Assembly: GCA_041675285.1 (NCBI GenBank)
Contig: JBAYTZ010000003.1
Coordinates: 248,001 to 312,000, forward strand
Reading direction: 5' to 3'
From: Candidatus Delongbacteria bacterium
GTDB lineage: Bacteria; CAIWAD01
Length of the DNA: 64,000 nt
The notes under the pieces were generated by a model. That model did no database searches. It saw only the letters and a list, made by a program, of their open reading frames with translations, and was not told where the DNA came from. Below are positions 9,181 through 18,339 of the stretch, piece after piece. Each line of letters starts with the position of its first letter. The stretch's first letter is position 1. The position numbers were made by a program, and so were the translations under genes.

Positions 9181-12100
9181 TCAGCGGCCCGCCTCCGGCG
9201 GCGCGGCGCCCACGCGCCAGAGTCCCGGAGTCCCCTCTCCATTGAGGAAGAGCGGCGTCGAAGGGGTGGTGACGGTGGAAATCTCCAACTGGTGGCTGCT
9301 GCCCAGCAGGATGCCGTCCACGTCCAGGGCCGTGACCATGAAGAAACACTGCGGCCGGATGGTCAGGCCCGCGCCCCAGATGTCGGTCTGGCTGAGAACG
9401 GGCGAATCGAACTGGGTCCAGGGCTCGTCGATGTCCCGTCGGTAGTAGCAGTTGTACACGTCCACGCCCAGCGGATTGCCGTTGCCGTCGGTGCTCACGT
9501 CGTCCCAGTCCAGATAGAACGTGACGTAGTCGTCCGTGCCGTCGACGTCCACCATGTGCAGCTCCAGGCCGGTGACGGCGGCGGGTTGGCGGCTGCCGAT
9601 GGTTAGCTGGAAGGACGCGCTGGGGCCCAGGTCGGCGCTGCCGCTGCGGTAGACGGCCACGCCGTGCCGCCCGGCGCTCGTTGTGGTGAAAAAGTCGATC
9701 TCGTCGTCGCCTGCGCCGCCGCTGTTGAATTCCACCAGCGCCTGATTCAACGCCGTGAAGTCCACGCCGGCGGAGAAGATCGCCACCCCAAGATTCACGC
9801 TCGAGTTATTGATCAGGCGGAGCGGATAGCTCACGCCGGCCTCCAGCTCGATGTCGTAGCAGCGCAGGATCTGCGTGGCCGTGAGCGAGGTGTTGCGAAC
9901 CACTCCAGGGGTCAGCGTGGCGGCCCGGCTGGCGGCCTGCACCACGTAACTGCCCGTGGGCGTGACGTAGGGCCAGGCCCAGTTGTTCATCACGCCGGCA
10001 TTCAGCGGCACGCCGTTGCCCACCACGTTGCCGTTGGCCATCACCAGCGTGATGCCGCCGGGTTCGGCGTACTCGGACAGCACAGGTTGGGACATGGCCG
10101 TCAGGGGATCGGTGGAGGCGCTGTCGTAGCCCTGCATGTCGTGCTGCATCGCCGGGTCGGTGGGAATGCTGGCGACGCCCGTCCAGCCGTTCGTGGAGTA
10201 GAGATAGCCGTCCTGGCTCCAGTTGAGGAAGCTGCCCTGGCCCGGCTCTCCGGATTGGCTGAAGTTGGGAGCCGCCGAGCGCGTGACCGAGACGTTGTTG
10301 GTCAGGGCGTAGGGCGCCCAGACATACTGGTCGTAGCGGAGGTTGTTGCTCTCGCCGTAGGGCAGCTCCTCCTGGACTTCGCCCAGGTAGTCCAGTTGGG
10401 AAGTCAACGTGTGGCGCCCGCCTTTGACCGTGCCGATGGAGCGGCCGGAGATGTTGCCCGTTGCGCCCGACACCAGCGCGTTGAAATCGCCGCTCGTGTG
10501 GACCAGCGGGCCGTCCAGGGACAAGGTCAGGTTGCTGCCGCCGGCCATGGTGCCGGAGCCGGCGTTGAGCAGGCCGGCGTCGCCCAGGCTGGCGCCCTCG
10601 TTCAGGATGGCGGGCAGCACGCCCACGGCACCGCCGCTGTTGCGCGCCACCACGGGCGCGCTCCAGCCGGGCAGCGTATGATGCGTCAGGTCGCCCGTGG
10701 GCGGTCCCCAGGAGATCGCGTAGTACGCGTAGTTGTCCAGGTCCGTGCGCAGGTTCTTGCAGATCACCAGCGCGTGGAATCCCGTGGCCGTGGGGGTGAA
10801 GACCCCGTGCTCGTTTTCGCCGGGTCCGACGGAGTTGAGCGACCAGGCGGCGTTGCTGCGGCTGAAATAGGTCGTCGCCGGACCGTAGACATAGGCCGCC
10901 AGGTCCGCCGACCCGCCGTACCCTTCCACGCCCAGCGCGATGTGGAAAGGTGTCAGGCTGGTGACGTTGAATTCGTAGACATCGAGGATCTCGCCAAACC
11001 AGAGCGATCCGTTGGCGGCGACGGTGGGGACGGAAGGCGGCGCGCCCAGATAGCTCGAGTGGTCGCCCTCCACCGTGTAGCCCTGGCTCGAGTCGCTGTA
11101 GTTCACGACACCGGCGTAGTCGCCGTTGCTGAGGACGTTGTTGTTGCAGCCCACGAAGTCCACCGTGGTGATGCCGCTGGACATGGCCACCGGGCTTGTC
11201 CAGCCGCTGGTGGGGGTGGGGTCCGCGTTAAAGAGCCAGATGTCGTAGTCCGCGTCCGTCTCCGGCATCACGCCGAACACCTCCCAGTAGCCCGAGTAGT
11301 CGCCCCCGTTGCTGAACCCGTCCAGGGCGGCCGCGCCGGCGCCTTCCGGATACATCCTCGGGCCGCGCGTGAAGTCCATGGGCGTGTTCGCGGCCAGCAT
11401 CACGGGTTCCCAGCAGTAGGGGATCGCGTCGAAGTTGTTGCCTTCCACGCTTTCATCCGTCCCGCCCAGCGGGTCGCACCGTTGCGCCAGGTAGTGCAAA
11501 CCGCCACGGACATCCAGGGAGTAGTCCGGAGAGAATGTGGCGCTGAATGGCCCCAGGTCGATGGACGCCGACGCCACGGGGACATCGTCCAGATAGAGAT
11601 GGGTGAGGGCGGGTTCGGCGCTGCCGTAGCGGCTCCAGTTCACCCAGGACCAGTCGACATAGGTGTTGGCTGGGGCCGGCATCAGGCTTGCCGGCAGCGT
11701 GTTGGTCCCCGTCACCGAGGAGGGCACGATGGTGTCGGCCCAGCCGCCGGGTGCGTAAGGCGCCAGGTCCGGGGCCAAGACGCCCTTGAGATTGGGCTGG
11801 AGGCCGATTTCATGCGTCGGGTTCGTGGCCTGAGGTGTGCCGTTGGTCTGCAGGCGGGAGCGCAGCGTCAGCGGCGACGCGTAGGTTCCTTCCTGTTGGT
11901 GGTGGATCAGGTTGAGGCTGATCGCCGTTCCCGCCGCGATGGCCACCGCGCTGGACGTGCCGCTGAAGGCATTCGTGTAATCCTGCTCGCAGCCCGCCGG
12001 GTTGACGGCCCAGCCGTAGCCGGCGGCGTAGACGTTGCTTCCCCAGCTGTAGAGGTCCACGCGGCTGCCGTGGTTGGTCCAGCACTCCGGGTCGTGGGTC

Positions 12101-13254
12101 GCGTCGGAGGACGCGGCACCCACCAGAATCGCCTGACTGTCGCGCACGGAGCGGTTGAAGGCGCCGCCGTAGCCGGCCCAGTCCAGGTCCATGCTGCCAT
12201 TGGCCGAGCCTGCCAGACAGATGCGGCCGTTGGTGCTGTTGGCCAGGATCGCGTCGAAGTTTCCGCTCCAGTACTCCATCGGAATCGTCTCGAATTGCCC
12301 GCAGTTGCAGACACAGGTCGTGCCCTGACTGGGGCCCCAGGCGGCGAACTCGATCATGTAGGTTTCGCCGGTGACCAGGTAATCGCCGGTGGCCAGGATC
12401 GCGGCCTCCACCGAGCTGTGGTTGTTGCAGACGCGACCCGTCAGGCGGACCTCGGGCACCAGGCCGGTGACTCCCTTGTTGTCGTCACAGGCGCCCACGA
12501 TGGAACAGGCGGCCGTGCCGTGGTCGTACCAGGACGGATCCGTGGAATCAGCGCCGTTGCAGATGGTGAACGTGTCGAAGTCCTCGTGGTCCTCGCACCA
12601 GCCTTCCTCCAGGTCCTGGAACCAGTAGCTCTCGACGCCGTCGCCGGCGCTGGAATGGGCCCACGCATAGTTGATGTCAACACCATTCGGCGCCGCGTCG
12701 CGGTAGCCCTGGCTGGCTTCATAGTTCGGTGTCGCGGGTGCGGGATCGCTGCCGCAGACGGTGGGCAGGGTGATGGGCTCGAAGTAGCCCGTCTGCACCA
12801 GATCGAGTTTGAGCACCTCTTCGAGCAGGCCCTTGGGATCGTCATTGCGCCCCGCGATGGTCAGCAGATACCAGTTGTTCAGGTCGGCCACGTCCCAGCC
12901 GCTGAGCGCCTCGCCCCGAGCCACGTAGGCGTCCAGCGCCGGCTCGTCCAGCACGTCGAAGAGGCGCGCCACCTGCACTTCCGGGTGCGCCTTCAGGAAG
13001 GCGTCCACGGCCGTCAAGCTGCGACCCTCCAGCGAGACCAGCTGCTCGCCGCGCAGACGCACGCGCGTGTCCTCCACGAACTTGACCAGCAGCTGATCCA
13101 GCCGGACGCGGTTGGGATCGACGAGGTTCAGGTACTGGTCGCGGGGCAACTCGCCCTGCTGCTTCAGCGCGAGGTTGCGCAGCGCGTGCGCGTTGGGGAC
13201 CAGGAGTCCCGTCAGGACGGCCGTCAACAGGCCGCCCAGGCTGAGCTTGTTCAC
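9181..13254 (-). CDS. Cassette 3 protein C: exported S8 protease-like protein, altered active site
   Basis: 1357 residues. The start is GTG at 13254, overlapping the B3 stop (GTGA). It has the same order as C2: signal peptide, propeptide-like region, subtilase domain, CARDB- and PPC-like modules, Fn3-like end. Catalytic residues align as Asp214 (QDLE), His245 (YDHGTA), Asn352 and Ser434. Two neighbourhoods differ from the paralogs: AAGNG becomes GSANG, and the proline after the serine (GTSSASP) is replaced, giving GTSSAVAI. A CVCNC cluster is kept (Cys314, 316, 318). It may have changed specificity or reduced activity (inference). Confidence 0.88.
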   Translation of the reverse strand: MNKLSLGGLLTAVLTGLLVPNAHALRNLALKQQGELPRDQYLNLVDPNRVRLDQLLVKFVEDTRVRLRGEQLVSLEGRSLTAVDAFLKAHPEVQVARLFDVLDEPALDAYVARGEALSGWDVADLNNWYLLTIAGRNDDPKGLLEEVLKLDLVQTGYFEPITLPTVCGSDPAPATPNYEASQGYRDAAPNGVDINYAWAHSSAGDGVESYWFQDLEEGWCEDHEDFDTFTICNGADSTDPSWYDHGTAACSIVGACDDNKGVTGLVPEVRLTGRVCNNHSSVEAAILATGDYLVTGETYMIEFAAWGPSQGTTCVCNCGQFETIPMEYWSGNFDAILANSTNGRICLAGSANGSMDLDWAGYGGAFNRSVRDSQAILVGAASSDATHDPECWTNHGSRVDLYSWGSNVYAAGYGWAVNPAGCEQDYTNAFSGTSSAVAIAAGTAISLNLIHHQQEGTYASPLTLRSRLQTNGTPQATNPTHEIGLQPNLKGVLAPDLAPYAPGGWADTIVPSSVTGTNTLPASLMPAPANTYVDWSWVNWSRYGSAEPALTHLYLDDVPVASASIDLGPFSATFSPDYSLDVRGGLHYLAQRCDPLGGTDESVEGNNFDAIPYCWEPVMLAANTPMDFTRGPRMYPEGAGAAALDGFSNGGDYSGYWEVFGVMPETDADYDIWLFNADPTPTSGWTSPVAMSSGITTVDFVGCNNNVLSNGDYAGVVNYSDSSQGYTVEGDHSSYLGAPPSVPTVAANGSLWFGEILDVYEFNVTSLTPFHIALGVEGYGGSADLAAYVYGPATTYFSRSNAAWSLNSVGPGENEHGVFTPTATGFHALVICKNLRTDLDNYAYYAISWGPPTGDLTHHTLPGWSAPVVARNSGGAVGVLPAILNEGASLGDAGLLNAGSGTMAGGSNLTLSLDGPLVHTSGDFNALVSGATGNISGRSIGTVKGGRHTLTSQLDYLGEVQEELPYGESNNLRYDQYVWAPYALTNNVSVTRSAAPNFSQSGEPGQGSFLNWSQDGYLYSTNGWTGVASIPTDPAMQHDMQGYDSASTDPLTAMSQPVLSEYAEPGGITLVMANGNVVGNGVPLNAGVMNNWAWPYVTPTGSYVVQAASRAATLTPGVVRNTSLTATQILRCYDIELEAGVSYPLRLINNSSVNLGVAIFSAGVDFTALNQALVEFNSGGAGDDEIDFFTTTSAGRHGVAVYRSGSADLGPSASFQLTIGSRQPAAVTGLELHMVDVDGTDDYVTFYLDWDDVSTDGNGNPLGVDVYNCYYRRDIDEPWTQFDSPVLSQTDIWGAGLTIRPQCFFMVTALDVDGILLGSSHQLEISTVTTPSTPLFLNGEGTPGLWRVGAAPPEAGR

Positions 13255-13751
13255 TGGGCGCCTCCTTCCGTGCGGCCGACCAGGGCCTGGCCGCTGAGTG
13301 GATCACGCGGCACACAGGTGGTGGCGGCGGGCAGCGGCCTGGGCTCCAGTTCGCGCAGGGCTTCGTCGAGCCGGGCGACGGTCGCGGCAGCGCCACGCGC
13401 CAGGGCGTCGGAGCGGCGCCACTCCAGCTCCTCGCGGCGCTGGGTCAGTTTGAGGGCGGCGGCTTGCCGCTCCAGAGCGGCGCGCTCGTCCTGGTCGTCG
13501 GTCGCCAGCAAGGCGCGCTCCAGGGCCGCGGTGTCGGCCTGGTGCCGGGAGCGGAGCTCGGCCAGGGCGGTCGGGGTCGTGACACGGGCAGCTGGTGACT
13601 GTCGAAGCACTTCCACAGGGACAGACAGCAGGGTCGGCGTGTCGGGCTCGCTGACGCGATAGGTGGCCGTGTCCTCCCGGCGCTCCTCGGCAGTGCCAAC
13701 GACCGGGACGAGGAGGCCGAACAGGCAGAGCGTGAGCAGGGCGTGCTTCAT
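13251..13751 (-). CDS. Cassette 3 protein B: small exported helical protein
   Basis: 166 residues, ATG 13751 overlapping the A3 stop. Signal peptide MKHALLTLCLFGLLVPVVGTA (starting MKHA, as the A proteins do), then EERREDTATYRV, a helical core containing RREELEWRRSDALARG and RLDEALRELEP, and TTCVPRDPLSGQALVGRTEGG at the end. More diverged than B1 and B2 but clearly the same family. Confidence 0.8.
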   Translation of the reverse strand: MKHALLTLCLFGLLVPVVGTAEERREDTATYRVSEPDTPTLLSVPVEVLRQSPAARVTTPTALAELRSRHQADTAALERALLATDDQDERAALERQAAALKLTQRREELEWRRSDALARGAAATVARLDEALRELEPRPLPAATTCVPRDPLSGQALVGRTEGGAQ

Positions 13752-14209
13752 TGGATCACCTCCGGTTCCAGATCCGGGGACACCGGCGGGGCGGACTCGC
13801 TTGCCTCCAGCTCCGGCAGCGCGGGGCGGGGTTGGGTGAGGCGTTCGATGCGGGCCTGGATGCGGGCCAGCAGCTCACTCTGCCCCAGGGCCTGGTACCA
13901 GTCACGCCTCAGCTCCAGCTCCCGCAGATCGAAGGCCCGCATCTGCGCGCCGAACTGGCGCTTCAGGGCGACGCGATCGCCGGAGGCGTTCCAGTCAAAG
14001 CCCGCGCTGTAGGCCTGGCGCTCGCCCAAGAGGGTCGCCATGGCCAGTCGGTGGGCCTGGGTGGCGGCGTCCGGCGGGGCGGGCGGCGCGGCCTGTGTCA
14101 CAAGGCCGGGCGTCGGAACGTTGCCGGCGCCGGGTTGGTCCGCGTCTGCCGCCGCGACCCGGAACAAGCCGAGGAGCAACAGCAGGGACAGGCAAAGGGT
14201 GCGGATCAT
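13748..14209 (-). CDS. Cassette 3 protein A: small exported helical protein
   Basis: 153 residues. The start is ATG 14209, which follows a strong CAGGAGGAGTC site; the open frame continues far upstream but that part is antisense-like and lies over C4. Signal peptide MIRTLCLSLLLLLGLFRVAAA. Conserved A-family blocks: GERQAYSAGFDW, FDLRELELRRDWYQALGQSE and LLARIQARIERLTQPRPALPEL. It lies 74 bp after the C4 stop, so transcription could continue from cassette 4. Confidence 0.78.
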   Translation of the reverse strand: MIRTLCLSLLLLLGLFRVAAADADQPGAGNVPTPGLVTQAAPPAPPDAATQAHRLAMATLLGERQAYSAGFDWNASGDRVALKRQFGAQMRAFDLRELELRRDWYQALGQSELLARIQARIERLTQPRPALPELEASESAPPVSPDLEPEVIQ

Positions 14210-14283
14210 GACTCCTCCTGGGTTGTGGGCGAAGCAGGGGGCGCCAGCCACGTGATTCGACCGACGCCCCTCCTCCCCCGTAA

Positions 14284-17200
14284 TCATCGATGCTCGTCTT
14301 CCACGGCCTGGCTGCCGGTGTGCGGAACCACCCACCCGGTGGGGGCGGCGCTGGCCTGGGCGGGAAGCGGCAGCTCCGGCCGGCTGTCCGCCAGCACGAC
14401 GCCATTCTCGTCCACGGCGGTGACCCGCAGGAAGGCCCGGGTGGGCATGCCGATGTTGTGGAAGTAGAGGTCCATGCTGGTGGTCGTCATGGTGGCCACC
14501 TGGGGCGAGCCCAGCCACGGGTCGTCGTCCACGTAGAGCTTGTAGGCGTCCACGACGAGGGGATTGCCGTTCACATCCACAATGACGGGGGTGATTTCCA
14601 GGTGCATGACGGCGTGGCCGTTCTCGAAGTCCACGGGCGTGAACTGGGCGATGAGCGGCTGGGCGGGCTCGCGCTGGCCGCGCATCAGGGTGTAGGCGGC
14701 CGCCGGACCCAGGTCGTCCCACTCGCAGCGGTAGACGGCCACGCCGTAGCGGCCGGCCAGCGATGCGACGAAGCTCCCGCTCGCATCCGCGCCGGCCTGG
14801 CCAGGGTTGGCGGTGAGCAGCGCGTCGTCGTTGTCCAGGCAGGCCGCGCCGGGAGGAAAGACCGCCAGGCCCAGCCGCACGCCGCTCTGGTTGTCCAGGC
14901 TCAGGGAGCAGCGTTCGCGCGCCGCCAGGTCCAGTTCGTAGACGTGGAGGATCTGGCCCCCCGTACTCGTGCTGCCGGCCAGCGTGCCGGAGAGGGGGAC
15001 CAGCTCCTCCAGCAGTCCCTGTGCGGGCGCGGCCTGGATGGTGTAGGTCCCGCTGGGTGGTTGAACGGGCCAGGGTTGGGAATTGGCCACGCCCACGTTG
15101 CGGCCCTGATTCTCGCCGCTCTGGTGGCCGTTGAACATCACCAGGCAGAGACTTCCCTCCGGACTCAGCGAGCTGACTGCCGGGTTGAGGAAGCCCGTGG
15201 TGGAGTTGTTGCTGGCGTAGGTGTAGCCGTAAACACAGGTGCCGGCGTTGGCGACGGCGGGCAGCGCGGCCACGCCCGTCCAGCCGTTCACGGTGAAGCG
15301 GTAACCGTCCTGGTTGGCACCGGGCTGACTTGAGTAGAACGGGTTGTCGCGGTTCTCGAAGTTGGGCGCCGAGCTGTGCGACTGGGGCGTGTGGGCTGCC
15401 AGCGACGTCGCGCTCCACACATGCTGGACGTAGGCGCGGTTGTTGGTCTCGCCGCCAGGCGGGGACTCTGCCTTCTCGTTGTTGCAGTCCAGCAGGGAGC
15501 CGATCTCGTGGCGGCCGCCCTTTAGCGTTCCCGGTGAGACGGCCGTGCGCTGGGCGGAGGCCCCGGCGGCCAGGGCGGCAAGATCCGCGCTGGTCTCCAC
15601 GGTCACGCCGTCCACAGTGAAGCGCTGGTTGAAGCCCGCGGAGACGGTGCCGGGGCCGAGGTTGGCGTAGCCCACGTCCAGCACGGTGGTGCCGGGCAGA
15701 AGGAGGGACGGCAGCTGGCCCACGGTGCCGCTAGAGACGCGGGGGACCAGGGAGCCGCTCCAGCCGGCGGGGGTGGCGTGGGTCAGGTCGCCCCGGGCGG
15801 GGCCCCAGGTCAGGGTGTACGTGGCGGAGTGGAGTCCTTCCGAGCGCAGGTTCTTGCACACCACCAGGGCGTGATACCCGGGTGTCGCGGGAGTGAACAC
15901 GCCGCCCACCCCTCCGTTCCCCCCTGAGGGCAGCAGACTCAGGGCCGCCGTGGCACGGGAGAAAAGCGTCGTGGAGGCAGGATAGACAAAGAGGGCCGGC
16001 GTGGCCATGCCATCCGTCACGGTCAGTTCGAAGGTGATGGAATTGGTGTTGACGGCCTGGAACTCGAAGATGTCCAGCACCTCGCCCACCGCCAGCTCAC
16101 CGCTGGCCATGGTGGAGGTGGTGGAGGGTGGCACGCCCACATAGCTCGACCCCTGCCCTTCCAGCGTGTAGGCATCGGAGCCGTCGCTCTGGTTGATCAC
16201 CCCCACCCAGTCGGCGTCGGCGCCCGTGTTGTTGTTGCAGCCTACGAAGTCCGTGTACAGGGACTGCTGGGAGCTGGCCACGGGATCCGTCCAGCCGCTG
16301 GTGGACGTGGGCGCTTCGTCGAAGAGCTGCAGGTCGTAGTCCGTGTTCACGCTGGAGACGACTCCGAACGCCTCCCACCAGCCGGTGAAGTTGCCGCCGT
16401 TGCTGTACCCATCCAGGGCCTGCTCCACGGATCCCTGCGGATTGGGGCGCGGCCCCCGAGAAAAGGTGGCGGGCACGCCGTCGGCCAGCGGGACCGCGTC
16501 CCAGCAGAAGGACTCCGTGTAGCTGTTGTCGCCTTCCCAGACTTCCTCCACCACGTCGTACACGTCCAGCGCCATGCGCAGATAGTGGCGGCCGCCCCGC
16601 ACATCCGTGTGGCTGACATTGCGGTCACCGAATTGTCCGGCCTCCGTATCGGGGGTGCTGACCACCATCTGCTCGGCATCGTCCCGCCACAAGCGGGCGT
16701 GGGCGCCGCCCGTGCTTCCGGCCAGGGCGTCATAAAACCAGTTGAGGCGCAGGGCGTTGTAGGTTGGGGATGGCAGCAGGTTCGCCGGGAGGTGGGCGCC
16801 GATGCTGTTGGCCGGCACCAAGGGCCCGTGCCAGCCCGCTGGGGTGGCGGGAAGCAGGTTGTTGCCGTCGATTCCACCCAGGTTGGGCATCACGCCGATC
16901 TCCTTGTGGGAATCCACCGGCCCTTGCGGGGTGCCATACCCTTGCAGCATGGAGCGCAGCGCGAGGGGAGTGGGAAACTCGCCGGACTGATTGCGCAGGA
17001 TGAGAGCCAGGCTCGCCGCCGCCCCCGCCACGATGGGCGTGGCGCTGGAGGTGCCGCTGAAGAATTGGGTGTAGTCCTGGGTGCAGCCATCCTGGTCGAA
17101 GGATGCGCCATACCCGGCGGCGCAGACACCATCACCCCAGCCAAAGAAGTCCACCCGGCTGCCGTGGTTGGTCCAGCAGGAGGCGTTGTGCGGCAGGGGG

Positions 17201-18339
17201 CTGTCGGCGGCCCCCACCAGCAGGGCGCCGGAGTCGCGCAGGGAGCGGTTGAAGGCGCCGTTGTAGCTGATCCCATCCAGGTCCATGCTGCCGTTGCCCG
17301 CCGCTTCCACGCAGATGCGCCCGTTGGCCGTGTTGGCCTGGATCACGTCGAAGTTGTCCTGCCAGTACTCCATGGCGACGTATTCGAACTGGTCGCAGTT
17401 GCAGGTGCAGGTGGTGCCTTGGCCCGGGCCGTGGGCGTGGATCTCGATCAGGTACATCTCGCCCGGGTCCAGCCACTGGCCGGTGCTCAGCAGGGTGTTG
17501 GAGACATCCGGGAAGCTGCCGCTGTCGGATTGCCAACTGCGGCCGGAGAAGCGGGCCTCGGGAACCAACCCGGTGATGCCGAAGCCGTTGTCGCAGGCGC
17601 CCATGATGGAGACCACCGCCAGGCCGTGGTTCCCTTCGGTGGCCTGGGTGTCGTAGACCGTGAAGTCGCTGTCGATGTCCTCGTGGCCCACGCACCAGGA
17701 TTGCTCCACGTCCTGGATGTCGTAGCTGGGGATGCCGTTGCCGTAGGCGGGATCCAGACTCCAGGCATGGTCGATGCCCACGCCCACGGGCGCAGGATCC
17801 CGGTAGCCCTGCAGGCTGCTGTAGTCGGGCGTGGGCGGCGCCACGTCCGGCCCGCAGGTGGCCTCCGCCGGGCGCGGATGGTAATGGCAGGTTTCCACCA
17901 GCTCCAGGGCCAGCAGCTCCTTGAGCAGGCCCTGGGGGTCGCGGTTGTCCCCCTTCAGCTCCAGCGAGTACCAGTTGTTGAGGTCCGCCAGATCCAGGCC
18001 GGAGCGCTCCTCGCCCCGGGCCACATAAGCATCCACCACCTCCTCGGAGAGGGTCCAGCGCCGCAGCAGACGCAGTTCCGGGTGGCGGGCCAGAAAGGCC
18101 TTGACGGGGGAGAGATCCTCGCCCTCCAGCGAGACCGGCGCACCGTCGCGCAACCGCACCCGGGACGTCTCACGGAACTTCACGCGCACGTGGTCCACGT
18201 AGACGTCGGCCGGGTTCGTCAGCTCCAGGAACTGGCCCCGGGGCAACTGGAAACGCGGCTTGAGGGACCGGTTGTCCAGGGCGTTCGCCGCCGTGGCCAG
18301 CAGAGCCAGTCCCGCCACCAGCAACACATGCTGTTTCAT
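14284..18339 (-). CDS. Cassette 4 protein C: exported S8 protease
   Basis: 1351 residues, ATG 18339 overlapping the stop of the preceding gene. Signal peptide MKQHVLLVAGLALLATAANA. Most diverged of the four. Catalytic residues: Asp210 (QDVE), His238 (here NHGL instead of NHGT), Asn349 (AAGNG), Ser431 (SGTSSATP). A CTCNC cluster (Cys311, 313, 315) replaces CVCNC. The C-terminal half holds the same alternation of CARDB-like (ending near EEVWEGDNS) and PPC-like modules and an Fn3-like end. No sorting signal is visible. Confidence 0.88.
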   Translation of the reverse strand: MKQHVLLVAGLALLATAANALDNRSLKPRFQLPRGQFLELTNPADVYVDHVRVKFRETSRVRLRDGAPVSLEGEDLSPVKAFLARHPELRLLRRWTLSEEVVDAYVARGEERSGLDLADLNNWYSLELKGDNRDPQGLLKELLALELVETCHYHPRPAEATCGPDVAPPTPDYSSLQGYRDPAPVGVGIDHAWSLDPAYGNGIPSYDIQDVEQSWCVGHEDIDSDFTVYDTQATEGNHGLAVVSIMGACDNGFGITGLVPEARFSGRSWQSDSGSFPDVSNTLLSTGQWLDPGEMYLIEIHAHGPGQGTTCTCNCDQFEYVAMEYWQDNFDVIQANTANGRICVEAAGNGSMDLDGISYNGAFNRSLRDSGALLVGAADSPLPHNASCWTNHGSRVDFFGWGDGVCAAGYGASFDQDGCTQDYTQFFSGTSSATPIVAGAAASLALILRNQSGEFPTPLALRSMLQGYGTPQGPVDSHKEIGVMPNLGGIDGNNLLPATPAGWHGPLVPANSIGAHLPANLLPSPTYNALRLNWFYDALAGSTGGAHARLWRDDAEQMVVSTPDTEAGQFGDRNVSHTDVRGGRHYLRMALDVYDVVEEVWEGDNSYTESFCWDAVPLADGVPATFSRGPRPNPQGSVEQALDGYSNGGNFTGWWEAFGVVSSVNTDYDLQLFDEAPTSTSGWTDPVASSQQSLYTDFVGCNNNTGADADWVGVINQSDGSDAYTLEGQGSSYVGVPPSTTSTMASGELAVGEVLDIFEFQAVNTNSITFELTVTDGMATPALFVYPASTTLFSRATAALSLLPSGGNGGVGGVFTPATPGYHALVVCKNLRSEGLHSATYTLTWGPARGDLTHATPAGWSGSLVPRVSSGTVGQLPSLLLPGTTVLDVGYANLGPGTVSAGFNQRFTVDGVTVETSADLAALAAGASAQRTAVSPGTLKGGRHEIGSLLDCNNEKAESPPGGETNNRAYVQHVWSATSLAAHTPQSHSSAPNFENRDNPFYSSQPGANQDGYRFTVNGWTGVAALPAVANAGTCVYGYTYASNNSTTGFLNPAVSSLSPEGSLCLVMFNGHQSGENQGRNVGVANSQPWPVQPPSGTYTIQAAPAQGLLEELVPLSGTLAGSTSTGGQILHVYELDLAARERCSLSLDNQSGVRLGLAVFPPGAACLDNDDALLTANPGQAGADASGSFVASLAGRYGVAVYRCEWDDLGPAAAYTLMRGQREPAQPLIAQFTPVDFENGHAVMHLEITPVIVDVNGNPLVVDAYKLYVDDDPWLGSPQVATMTTTSMDLYFHNIGMPTRAFLRVTAVDENGVVLADSRPELPLPAQASAAPTGWVVPHTGSQAVEDEHR

